From a virus, in the IMG/VR virus record IMGVR_UViG_3300036792_000218, positions 1 to 64,000 of that record: a stretch of DNA of 64,000 nt; one strand, given 5' to 3'. Both the position numbers and the translations under genes were made by a program. Within the stretch, counting starts at the first letter, position 1. Every line of letters starts with the position of its first letter. Of the stretch, positions 32,019 to 39,349 are shown piece after piece. The notes beneath the pieces were generated by a model. The model saw nothing but the letters and a program-made list of their open reading frames with translations. It did no database searches and was not told the origin of the DNA.

Positions 32019-33920
32019 GTGCTTTCCTACACGGAGATAACCGGGACGTTCGCCGACGGCGGCGGCAACCGGCTATCCGGTACCGCCGAGTTCACCGTGA
32101 ACACGACGCTCTACTCCCCGGGCGGGCCGGTGTTCCAGCCGGACGTCCCGATTCAGGCGGTGATCACCGGCGGCGAGCTCCAGTCGCTGTCAGGGGGCCC
32201 GCTCCGGCTCCTTGACCTGGCCAGCGCGGGCCTGGAAATGGCCGGGCAAACCGGGTTCTGGTTCTGGACCGCCTGCGTTACCGTCGCCGGGCAGGTGCTC
32301 CCGCCGTGGAGTTTCTTCCTCGAGCATTCCGCTACGCCCGTTGACCTGTACTCACTTGCCGATACCGGCTCCGGGGGCGGCGGCGGCGGATCGGGCACCG
32401 TCACCAGCGTCAACCACGTCGGCCCCGACGGGTCGGGCAACGTCACCCTCACGGCCGCCCAGGTCGGCGCGGACGCGTCGGGTGCCGCTGCCGCCGCGCA
32501 GTCAGCCGCGGAGACCTACGCGGCGGGCGCGGCATCGGCGGCGCAGTCGGCCGCCGAGGCGGCATCGGACCCCGCCGGGTCTGCCGGCGCAGCGCAGGCG
32601 GCCAGCCTCCAGAAGTCGGCGAACCTGTCCGACCTGGCGAACGCCGCGACGGCACGCGGGAACCTCGGTCTCGGGTCGGCCGCCACGCAGCCGTCTAGCG
32701 CGTTCGACGCGGCGGGGGCCGCCGCAGCGGCACAGTCCGCAGCCGAGGCCGCATCGGACCCGGCGGGTTCCGCCTCGACGGCACAGGCCGCGAGCCTCCA
32801 GAAGCTGGCCAACCTGTCTGACCTGGCAAGCACGGCAACCTCCAGGACGAACCTCGGGCTCGGGTCAGCCGCTGTGCACCCGGCGACGGACTTCGACGTG
32901 GCCGGGGCTGCGGCGGCGGTGGCAAGCGCTATCGCGGCCGAGCTCGGTGCCGCCAGCGGCATCGCCACACTGGACGTCTCCGGCCACCTGACCGCCTCGC
33001 AACTCACCGCGGCGATCGTGGCCGCCGTCGGCGCGCTGCTCGCCGGCAACAACCTCAGCGACCTCGCGAACGCCGCCACGGCACGCGGGAACCTCGGTCT
33101 CGGGTCGGCGGCGACGCAGCCCAGCAGCGCGTTCGACACGGCCGGGGCGGCGGCAACGGCACAGGCCGCGAGCCTTCAGAAGTCGGCGAACCTTTCCGAC
33201 CTGGCCAGCGCCGCGACCTCCAGGACGAACCTCGGGCTCGGCACCGCGGCGACGCAGAACAGCGGCGCTTTCGACGCGGCCGGGGCCGCCGCAGCGGCGC
33301 AGGCGGCGGCTGAGGCGGCATCACTGCCCTCAACCGATGACCTGTCCGCGATCGCGAACGCCAACCCTGCAGCCGCGAACGTGCCGATGAACAGCAAGAA
33401 GTTCACCGGCGTGGCCAACGGCTCCGCGGCTACCGACTCGGCCGCGTTCGGGCAGATCCCGGTGGTCGACTCAACCGCTGGCGACATCCAGCCGGTAGGC
33501 ACGGCGGCGGCGGCCGGGGCGGTCGGCAAGGTGGCCGACGCCGGCCACGTGCACAAGGGCTTCGCCAAGCTCGCCACGACGGGGACCGCAGGGTTCGCGC
33601 TGCAGAACGCCACCCCGAACGTCATCTCCTGGACGGCACCAAACGACGGCGCCGTGCACATGTTCGTCGCGGTCAGCGTGGTGCACGTGACCAGTGCTGA
33701 AACGGGCGGCACGATCCAGGTCATCTACCAGTCGCCGACCTCCGGGGCCGGCAACCACTTCTCGCAGCTCCTCGCCGGCGGCCTCGGTACCGACGTCAAC
33801 GGGCAGACCGGCACCACGATCTTCGCGCTTGTCCAGCCGGGGACCACCGTCACTATCCAGCAGACCGCGGCGCTCACCGCGGGCGCCGCAACCTTGGTCG
33901 CGGAGCTGTGGGGCAACTGA
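32019..33920 (+). CDS. Tail fibre-like protein B with NLSDL repeats
   Basis: This 633-residue protein is a paralogue of the preceding fibre with the same N-terminal and C-terminal domains. Its shaft adds four copies of a repeat containing NLSDLANAATARGNLGLGSA, a motif common in tail fibres of many phages, alternating with Ala-rich helices. DNA identity between the two genes around 31118-31205 and 32396-32480 is nearly complete, pointing to recent duplication or gene conversion. The GTG start is at 32019. Confidence 0.8.
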   Translation: MLSYTEITGTFADGGGNRLSGTAEFTVNTTLYSPGGPVFQPDVPIQAVITGGELQSLSGGPLRLLDLASAGLEMAGQTGFWFWTACVTVAGQVLPPWSFFLEHSATPVDLYSLADTGSGGGGGGSGTVTSVNHVGPDGSGNVTLTAAQVGADASGAAAAAQSAAETYAAGAASAAQSAAEAASDPAGSAGAAQAASLQKSANLSDLANAATARGNLGLGSAATQPSSAFDAAGAAAAAQSAAEAASDPAGSASTAQAASLQKLANLSDLASTATSRTNLGLGSAAVHPATDFDVAGAAAAVASAIAAELGAASGIATLDVSGHLTASQLTAAIVAAVGALLAGNNLSDLANAATARGNLGLGSAATQPSSAFDTAGAAATAQAASLQKSANLSDLASAATSRTNLGLGTAATQNSGAFDAAGAAAAAQAAAEAASLPSTDDLSAIANANPAAANVPMNSKKFTGVANGSAATDSAAFGQIPVVDSTAGDIQPVGTAAAAGAVGKVADAGHVHKGFAKLATTGTAGFALQNATPNVISWTAPNDGAVHMFVAVSVVHVTSAETGGTIQVIYQSPTSGAGNHFSQLLAGGLGTDVNGQTGTTIFALVQPGTTVTIQQTAALTAGAATLVAELWGN

Positions 33921-33984
33921 CGACCCGCCGCCGCTCACGGCACGTATCACCTGATGATCATCGCGTAAGGCGGGAGGCGCGCGT

Positions 33985-34374
33985 GTGCTGCTGTGGCTGG
34001 CCGTCACCGGCCCCGGAACGAGCGTCACCCCGATCGACACGGCATCCGACAGCATCACCGGGTACATCCTCGGTTTCGGGCCGCTCGGGATTATCGCCCT
34101 CGCCCTGGCATGGCTGCTGTTCCGCGGCTGGCGGCTCGTGTCACCCGAAGGGGCGGCCACGATCCGGGCGGAAGGCCGCGCGGACCTGATCGCCGAACGG
34201 GACCGCCTGCTAGACGAGAAGCACGCCGCCGAGCGGGAGCGTGACGAGGCGTCCAAGGTGGCCCGTGACCTCGCCCCGCTGCTGTCGTCATTCATCGCGA
34301 GCACGGGCGCGCTGATCCCGATCCTCCAGGGCATCATCGCCACCGGGCGCGGACGGGGAGGCGGCACCCCTTGA
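33985..34374 (+). CDS. Small membrane protein with coiled coil
   Basis: This 129-residue protein has a GTG start at 33985 after GGGAGG. One transmembrane helix lies at about residues 28-46 (GYILGFGPLGIIALALAWLL), followed by a long charged helix (ERDRLLDEKHAAERERDEAS) and a weaker hydrophobic C-terminal stretch. Position between fibres and lysin makes a holin-like or lysis-accessory role possible, but classic holin features are not certain. Confidence 0.6.
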   Translation: MLLWLAVTGPGTSVTPIDTASDSITGYILGFGPLGIIALALAWLLFRGWRLVSPEGAATIRAEGRADLIAERDRLLDEKHAAERERDEASKVARDLAPLLSSFIASTGALIPILQGIIATGRGRGGGTP

Positions 34375-34616
34375 CCGATCCCGAAGACCTCGAGAAAGCC
34401 GAACGGGTGCAGGCTCAAGCCGCCGGGTTGAACCTCGAAGGTGTCGCCGAGCTCGCCGCCCAGGCCGTGGCCCACGGCGGGACCCCGGACATGCCTATCG
34501 GTGAGGTCCGCGACCTCGCCAGGACCGCCGTTGAGCAGGCCAGGAGCGTGACGGCCCTGCTTGAGCGCCTGTCGGCCTTGCTCGCACCGCCCCAGCCGCC
34601 GGGGGGTGACCAGTGA
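34371..34616 (+). CDS. Hypothetical 81-residue helical protein
   Basis: A TTG start at 34371 overlaps the previous stop (TTGA). The product (MTDPEDLEKAERVQAQAAGL...) is predominantly helical with a Pro-rich end and no membrane segment. It is coupled at both ends by 4-bp overlaps in the post-fibre cluster. The function is unknown. Confidence 0.6.
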   Translation: MTDPEDLEKAERVQAQAAGLNLEGVAELAAQAVAHGGTPDMPIGEVRDLARTAVEQARSVTALLERLSALLAPPQPPGGDQ

Positions 34617-34759
34617 GCGCAGCCGATGTCAAGGGCGGCGCCGAGCTCAAGGACGTCCTCGCCGAACTCGAAACGCTCATGGGCTCACTGCGGGTCAACG
34701 TCGACACGCTGCAGGCCATCCTGACCGAACCGGAGGTGCCCGATGACGCCAGAGCCTGA
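34613..34759 (+). CDS. Hypothetical 48-residue coiled-coil protein
   Basis: The GTG at 34613 overlaps the previous stop (GTGA) and is preceded by GGGGGG. The product is a single amphipathic helix (ELKDVLAELETLMGSLRVNV). It overlaps the start of the next membrane-protein gene. The function is unknown. Confidence 0.5.
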   Translation: MSAADVKGGAELKDVLAELETLMGSLRVNVDTLQAILTEPEVPDDARA

Positions 34760-35306
34760 CCCGGACACCACGGAAACCGAGCTGCTGCCACCGGACCCGT
34801 CGGACCCGCTGGCCACCGCCCGGTACCTCGGCGCGTCAATGATCCGCATGGCGGCGCAGCTGAAAGCGTCGACGACGGCGAGCGAGGACCGTGACGCGAA
34901 GCTTGACCGGTACGCGCGCCGCAGCCGCCTGTACATCTGCATCGACGTCTTCCTGACCCTCGCGCTCGCCGGGATGGGCTTCTGGGTGAGCAGCACGTCG
35001 GAGCGGGCCAGCTCGGCGAGCACCAGCGCGGCGGCGGCCAACGCGAGGGCCGCCGCGGTGACCGCCGTCGAGCAGGCGCAGCACGCCGAGGCGGTCAGCG
35101 GGTGCGTGAGCGGCAATCAGTACCGCGCCGGGGTGGTCGTCTCACTGGACCGGCTGGTGATGCTCCTTGAAGGCCCCCACCCCACCGCCGTGATACGGAA
35201 GGCAGCCGTCGGCTACGAGCGGTACGTGCTGTCGAAGAACGAGCCGAGGGACTGCGCGGCCTCCTACTCGCTACCCAAGCCGAAGGAGACCGCTAGTGCC
35301 AAGTGA
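34743..35306 (+). CDS. Membrane protein with N-terminal cytoplasmic and C-terminal external part
   Basis: This 187-residue protein has one transmembrane helix near residues 64-84 (LYICIDVFLTLALAGMGFWV), preceded by a basic helix (YARRSR), giving a cytoplasmic N-terminus. An Ala/Ser helix and a domain with two Cys (SGCVSGNQY, RDCAASY) follow. The arrangement recalls spanin-like or holin-accessory proteins of actinophages, though this is inference. CGGAGGTGCCCG precedes the ATG. Confidence 0.6.
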   Translation: MTPEPDPDTTETELLPPDPSDPLATARYLGASMIRMAAQLKASTTASEDRDAKLDRYARRSRLYICIDVFLTLALAGMGFWVSSTSERASSASTSAAAANARAAAVTAVEQAQHAEAVSGCVSGNQYRAGVVVSLDRLVMLLEGPHPTAVIRKAAVGYERYVLSKNEPRDCAASYSLPKPKETASAK

Positions 35307-35778
35307 CGACGTCGCCGCGCACGACCAGGCCGAGGGGCATCACTACCTGATGCACTTCCCGCCGCACCCGGCGCGCGAGGACGACCCGCACTACGCCGAC
35401 TTCGACCACTATCACCGCAAGACGCGGGCAGCCGCGCGGTGCTTCATCGGCGAGCGGATCGGGTTCGGTGACTGCAAGGACGCCCAGTGCAAGCCGTGCC
35501 CGCCACCCGCCGGCGGCGGCGAGCAGCCGGGTCTGGAACTCCATCACGCGCACGTCGAGTTCAGCCTTCAGAACGGCGTTGACCTCGCGGCACTGGAGAA
35601 GGACTACCCCGGCATCTCCGACCCGTCGCAGGTCGGGGCATGGGTCGAGTCGGATGCGAACTTCCGCTGGCTCTGCGCCTGGCATCATCGCGGCGCGGCC
35701 GGGGCCCACACCGCGTCGCACAGTGACTGGGAGGCCTCGCAGTACGTGCAGGGCCTGATCACGGCCGCGCCCAAGTGA
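35296..35778 (+). CDS. HNH-type endonuclease-like protein
   Basis: This 160-residue protein has LELHHAHVEF (HH pair) and LCAWHHRGAAGAHTASHSDW near the C-terminus, the arrangement of an HNH/His-Me finger. CKDAQCKPC in the middle could hold structural zinc. HNH proteins near packaging or lysis genes often aid terminase cutting or act as free-standing nucleases. GTG start at 35296. Activity is inferred from motif only. Confidence 0.65.
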   Translation: MPSDDVAAHDQAEGHHYLMHFPPHPAREDDPHYADFDHYHRKTRAAARCFIGERIGFGDCKDAQCKPCPPPAGGGEQPGLELHHAHVEFSLQNGVDLAALEKDYPGISDPSQVGAWVESDANFRWLCAWHHRGAAGAHTASHSDWEASQYVQGLITAAPK

Positions 35779-35873
35779 CCTGGCGCTGTTACCGCTGCGA
35801 TCGCCCGTTCGCCCACGCCCGGTTCCTGGTCACGCACCTGATCGAGATCCACGGGGAAGGGGCGGCCAGGTGA
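35775..35873 (+). CDS. C2H2 zinc-finger micropeptide (32 residues)
   Basis: The GTG at 35775 overlaps the HNH stop (GTGA), and its own TGA overlaps the next GTG, so it sits perfectly between two coupled genes. The product is MTWRCYRCDRPFAHARFLVT followed by HLIEIHGEGAAR, with C-x2-C and H-x4-H spacing of a single C2H2 finger. A tiny zinc finger next to an HNH gene may act with it; that is inference. Confidence 0.65.
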   Translation: MTWRCYRCDRPFAHARFLVTHLIEIHGEGAAR

Positions 35874-36286
35874 ACCGGCTAGGCGACGTCGGGGAAGTCA
35901 CCCAGACGATCCTCTACACGCCCGAGCTCAACGCGCGGGGTGTCTACGGGAATTGCCTCCAGGCGGCTGTAGCGAGCGCGCTCGGCGTGGACCTGGACGC
36001 GGTGCCGCACTTCGGGGCGTTCGCCTGGTGGGAGCCGGCGGCGCGGCTGTGGCTCCGTGGCCGGGGCCTTGACTGGCGCATGGTTAGCGGTATCCCGCCG
36101 GGCCGGTCGATCGTGGTCGGCCCGACCGTCCGGGAAACCGGAGAGCACGCGGTCGTCGGTGATGACGGGCGGATCGTCTGGGACCCTCACCCGTCACGCG
36201 CCGGGCTGACCGCCGTCAAGCGGTCGTACGTGCTCGAGGAATGGCCCGGCGCGGAGCCGAGCGGCTGCGTCTGCTGCGACGGCTAG
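35870..36286 (+). CDS. Papain/C39-like cysteine protein
   Basis: This 138-residue protein has GNCLQAAVASALGV (nucleophile Cys in a helix start), GEHAVVGDDGRIVWDP (His, then Asp), the order Cys-His-Asp of C39-like/papain-fold proteins. It may be a peptidase, amidase or an inactive relative; substrates are unknown. The start GTG 35870 is coupled to the zinc-finger micropeptide. It precedes the lysin gene, so a cell-wall role is plausible. Confidence 0.6.
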   Translation: MNRLGDVGEVTQTILYTPELNARGVYGNCLQAAVASALGVDLDAVPHFGAFAWWEPAARLWLRGRGLDWRMVSGIPPGRSIVVGPTVRETGEHAVVGDDGRIVWDPHPSRAGLTAVKRSYVLEEWPGAEPSGCVCCDG

Positions 36287-36295
36287 GGGGCAGCC

Positions 36296-37438
36296 TTGCG
36301 CGGCATCTTGGACGACCTGTTCGGGCCGGGCACGTGGGGCACCGGCGGAAACATGGTCGCCTGGGTGCTGTGCGGGGCGATCGGCGGTGCCGCGGCGTTC
36401 CTGCTGCGGCACAAGATCGGGAAGCGGCTGGCCGCGTGGTGGGCGTTCCACCACGGGCCGCACGCCGTTGCCCAGCACCTGGAAGCGCTGCGCCTGCACG
36501 AGGCAGCGAAGGCGGCCCGGCAACCAGGCCGGGGTGACAAAGGGAACGGGGGAGTCATGACAGCAAGCGCGCAGGGCTTCGACATCAGTTCGTATCAGCC
36601 TCGGCTTGACGTGGCCGCGATCCGCGCGGCCGGGCACGACTTCGGGTGGGCCAAGGCGACGAACGGTCTCAGCGGCGAGGATCCGGAGTTCGCGGCGTCG
36701 TGGGAGACGCTGCTCACCGCCGGCGTGCACCGCGGCGCCTATCACGAGATGACCGGGGCTGACCCGGTCGCGCAGGCCCGTGACTTCGTCGCCGTGGTCG
36801 CGGGGCGCGGAATCCGGCCGGGTGACATGCTCGCGATCGTCGCCACCGACTACCAGGTCAGCGGCCGGAACCTGAAAGCGTGCTGCGACGAGGTCGCGCG
36901 GCGCGTCGGGCCGCACTGCCCGGTGCTCGTGTACGCGTCCACGGGCAAGCTCCCGGCCCTCGGCGAGGCCTCCGCCTACCCGCTGTGGGCGGCCGAATGG
37001 CGGGCGAGCGCCCCCACCGACGTCGCCCCGTGGCACAAGTGGGTGTTCTGGCAGTACGCGCCCGGCGGCGGCGCGGACGGCGGCGACAAGGACGCGTTCA
37101 ACGGCACCGCGGCCGACCTCAACGCGTGGATCGCTTCGTACACCAAGACCGCCCCGGCGCCCGTGCCGGTCCCGCCGAAGCCGGTTGTCAAGGAAGCCGT
37201 CTCGGTGTCCATCACGTCGGTACAGAAGGGCAGCACCGGCCAGGCGGTGAAGAACTGGCAGGGGCTCCTGATCGCCCGCGGGTACGACCTCGGGACCAGC
37301 GGCCTGCGGAAGGACGGGGTCGACGGCGTGTTCGGTGACGGGACCGACACCGCGACCCGCCACCTCCAGGCGTCGGCGCACCTCCCGGCTACCGGGGTCG
37401 TCGACAAGGCGACGTACACCGCCGCCCTGCACACCTGA
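36296..37438 (+). CDS. GH25-type endolysin with N-terminal membrane domain and peptidoglycan-binding domain
   Basis: This 380-residue protein uses a TTG start at 36296. Residues 1-87 contain a transmembrane helix (MVAWVLCGAIGGAAAFLL) and a basic helix like free-standing small actinophage membrane proteins. ATG 36557 (residue 88) has GGGGGAG upstream and could start a soluble form. Residues 92-280 are GH25-like (GFDISSYQP, YHEMTG, YASTGKLP, WVFWQYAP). The usual catalytic D-x-E appears as TDYQ near 184-186, and the KATEG-type motif reads KATNG. Residues 308-378 form a PG_binding_1 domain. It cleaves, or at least binds, the host wall. Confidence 0.82.
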   Translation: MRGILDDLFGPGTWGTGGNMVAWVLCGAIGGAAAFLLRHKIGKRLAAWWAFHHGPHAVAQHLEALRLHEAAKAARQPGRGDKGNGGVMTASAQGFDISSYQPRLDVAAIRAAGHDFGWAKATNGLSGEDPEFAASWETLLTAGVHRGAYHEMTGADPVAQARDFVAVVAGRGIRPGDMLAIVATDYQVSGRNLKACCDEVARRVGPHCPVLVYASTGKLPALGEASAYPLWAAEWRASAPTDVAPWHKWVFWQYAPGGGADGGDKDAFNGTAADLNAWIASYTKTAPAPVPVPPKPVVKEAVSVSITSVQKGSTGQAVKNWQGLLIARGYDLGTSGLRKDGVDGVFGDGTDTATRHLQASAHLPATGVVDKATYTAALHT

Positions 37439-37517
37439 CCAAGGCTTTACCGATCGCCGCGCTTCTCGCGCGGCCCCAGGCAGACCGATTAAGCAGACCA
37501 CCAGAAAGGCATCACAG

Positions 37518-37799
37518 ATGACCACCACGCCGGCCCCTGAGCCGACCCCAGTCACCCCCGCCGCCCCGGCAAGCCCGGCGCCCCCGGCCGGGGCCAACCC
37601 GGTTACCCGTGCCGTGCACTGGCTCGAATCCCATGTCGTCCCGGCGCTGAAGTCCGTGGACGCCGCCGCGGAGCGGGTCATCAGCGAGGCGCAGAAGCTT
37701 GAGGCGGTCGTCGAGGCCGCGGACCCGGCGCTGGCCTCCCAGCTGACCGCGAGCGCGGCGGCGCTGCGGGAGATCGCGGCGGACCTCGCCGCGCTGTAG
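37518..37799 (+). CDS. Hypothetical 93-residue helical protein, last late gene
   Basis: The start is ATG 37518 after CCAGAAAGG. A Pro/Thr-rich N-terminal 35 residues is followed by a long amphipathic helix region (LKSVDAAAERVISEAQKLEA). There is no membrane segment. It is the last gene before the strong terminator and follows the lysin after 79 bp; its role is unknown. Confidence 0.6.
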   Translation: MTTTPAPEPTPVTPAAPASPAPPAGANPVTRAVHWLESHVVPALKSVDAAAERVISEAQKLEAVVEAADPALASQLTASAAALREIAADLAAL

Positions 37800-37820
37800 C
37801 GTCCGGCCTGGCCTGACATA

Positions 37821-37866
37821 GCGGGGCCCCTGGCTGCCTTCACCGGCGGCCAGGGGCCCCGCTTTT
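37821..37866 (+). terminator. Rho-independent terminator of the late operon
   Basis: GCGGGGCCCCTGGC...GCCAGGGGCCCCGC forms a perfect stem of at least 14 bp with a loop around CTTCACCGGC, followed by TTTT. It ends the rightward late operon and also separates it from the leftward cassette ending at 37975. Confidence 0.92.
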
Positions 37867-37974
37867 CGCGTGCCGTGACACTGCGGTCACAGAGTGCGGT
37901 AGCGTTCCTGTGGGGGTTGTGCAGCGGCCAGGCACCCTGAGTTGACGGGACCTGGCCGCGTCCCCTCCGGGGCG

Positions 37975-38496
37975 TTACGGGGCGTGCTCTTCACCTCTGA
38001 TGTGTGCCAGCGACTTGACCATGCTGACCAGCCAGTCCTCACGGATACGCCGGGGCGCGTCGCCGGTCTCGGGCCACAGCATGCCGTGCACCACACCGAC
38101 GGCGGCGAAGCTGGCCAGGAGCCGCGCTTCCTCGTCGGTCCCCTCGACCTGGTGCACGACGTTGACCGGCGTCAGGCACGGGATGCTCCCGCCGCCCGAC
38201 CCGTAGGCCTGCATCTTCTCGACGGTGTACGGCCCGTGCTCGGGGTTGAGCGCGAAGACGAACAGTTCGTGGGTCGCGCCGATGAACTGGCGGGCCGGCG
38301 GCTTGAAGCCGGGGATGCCGTCGCGGAGCCGCACCATGCCGAGCAGGTACTGAGCCCACAACGGGTGGGCGTGCGGTGCGGTGAGCAGCCACGAGCACAC
38401 CGTCTCGGCCGACTCTGGGACGTCGGGCAGCGGGATAAGCCGGGCGCGCCCGTAGTGCCCCTTGAACTCCGTCTCGTCGCCGGTGATCTCAGGCAC
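37975..38496 (-). CDS. Hypothetical 173-residue protein, last gene of the polysaccharide cassette
   Basis: The start ATG 38494-38496 overlaps the end of the GH26-like gene by 8 bp. The product is soluble: KGHYGRARLIPLPDVPESAE, WAQYLLGMVRLRDG, and a helical end (REDWLVSMVKSLAHI). No family is recognised. It follows the glycan genes and may simply be co-transcribed. Confidence 0.6.
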   Translation of the reverse strand: MPEITGDETEFKGHYGRARLIPLPDVPESAETVCSWLLTAPHAHPLWAQYLLGMVRLRDGIPGFKPPARQFIGATHELFVFALNPEHGPYTVEKMQAYGSGGGSIPCLTPVNVVHQVEGTDEEARLLASFAAVGVVHGMLWPETGDAPRRIREDWLVSMVKSLAHIRGEEHAP

Positions 38497-39349
38497 TCCC
38501 TGCCGCCTTCCTGAACGCGGCGAGCGCCGCCGGGTTGCCGTCGATGCTCCACTGCTTGTTGCCGGGCAAGTCGAACAGGACCACCGCCGCGAGGTGGCCA
38601 GCTTTTGCGCCGGCGAACAGGCCCCTGATCTTGGCTGCCTGCCCTGCGGCAGGTGCGGCCGCGGTTTCCGACAGGATCACCGGGCCGCCCCAGAACTTGC
38701 GCACCGCGGCGACCGTGGGCGCTATCCGGTTGCCGTAGGTCATGGACGCGGTGTCGAAATACCCATCGAGGCCGACCATGCCGACGTAGGCCTGCCCGGG
38801 CCACCAGTCGGCGGGCGCGCTGACACCGGGGCTCGCCACGTTCACGGTCCACAGCCAGGCCACGTTCGCCGCCCCGGCCTGCCGGAACAGCGTCACGACG
38901 TGCTGCCAGGCGTCGACGTAGAGCGCCGGGGTGACGTGCTTGTATCCCCACGTGTACCAGGGGCCGTTCATTTCCGGGGCGAACCCGAGGATCAGCGGCT
39001 TGCCGTAGGCCTTCGCGTCCGCGGCGAGGTTGCGGAGCCGGTCGTCGTACTTCCCGGCGGCGACGCCGGCGAGCGGGGTGCGGCGCGGAAGGACCTGCAC
39101 CAGCGGCTCGGCGGGGCCCGCGAACGCGACGGGCAGCGGGTCCCAGAGGGGAATGTAGTGCTCGACGATCGCGGGCCGTACCCCGGTCGCGGTCACGAAC
39201 GCCTGGTAGCTGGAATCAGCGGCGCCGACCAGGAGGTGACCCGGCCGCAGGGTCGAGGCCACCGGGCGCGGCGCGGCGGTCACGGCCGAGCAGGCGGCCA
39301 GCAGCGCGCACAAGGTGAGCACCGCCAGCGGGCGGCTGATCCTAGGCAT
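38489..39349 (-). CDS. GH26-like glycoside hydrolase lipoprotein
   Basis: This 286-residue protein has an N-terminal signal with lipobox LLAAC (Cys20), so it should be exported and lipid-anchored. The (beta/alpha)8 domain has GFAPEMNGPWYTWG (acid/base Glu126) and VILSETAA (nucleophile Glu228), the GH26 pattern seen in beta-mannanases and related endo-glucanases. It overlaps the GT2 synthase gene by 8 bp. Synthase-hydrolase pairs are typical of exopolysaccharide operons. The substrate is unknown. Confidence 0.82.
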   Translation of the reverse strand: MPRISRPLAVLTLCALLAACSAVTAAPRPVASTLRPGHLLVGAADSSYQAFVTATGVRPAIVEHYIPLWDPLPVAFAGPAEPLVQVLPRRTPLAGVAAGKYDDRLRNLAADAKAYGKPLILGFAPEMNGPWYTWGYKHVTPALYVDAWQHVVTLFRQAGAANVAWLWTVNVASPGVSAPADWWPGQAYVGMVGLDGYFDTASMTYGNRIAPTVAAVRKFWGGPVILSETAAAPAAGQAAKIRGLFAGAKAGHLAAVVLFDLPGNKQWSIDGNPAALAAFRKAAGSA

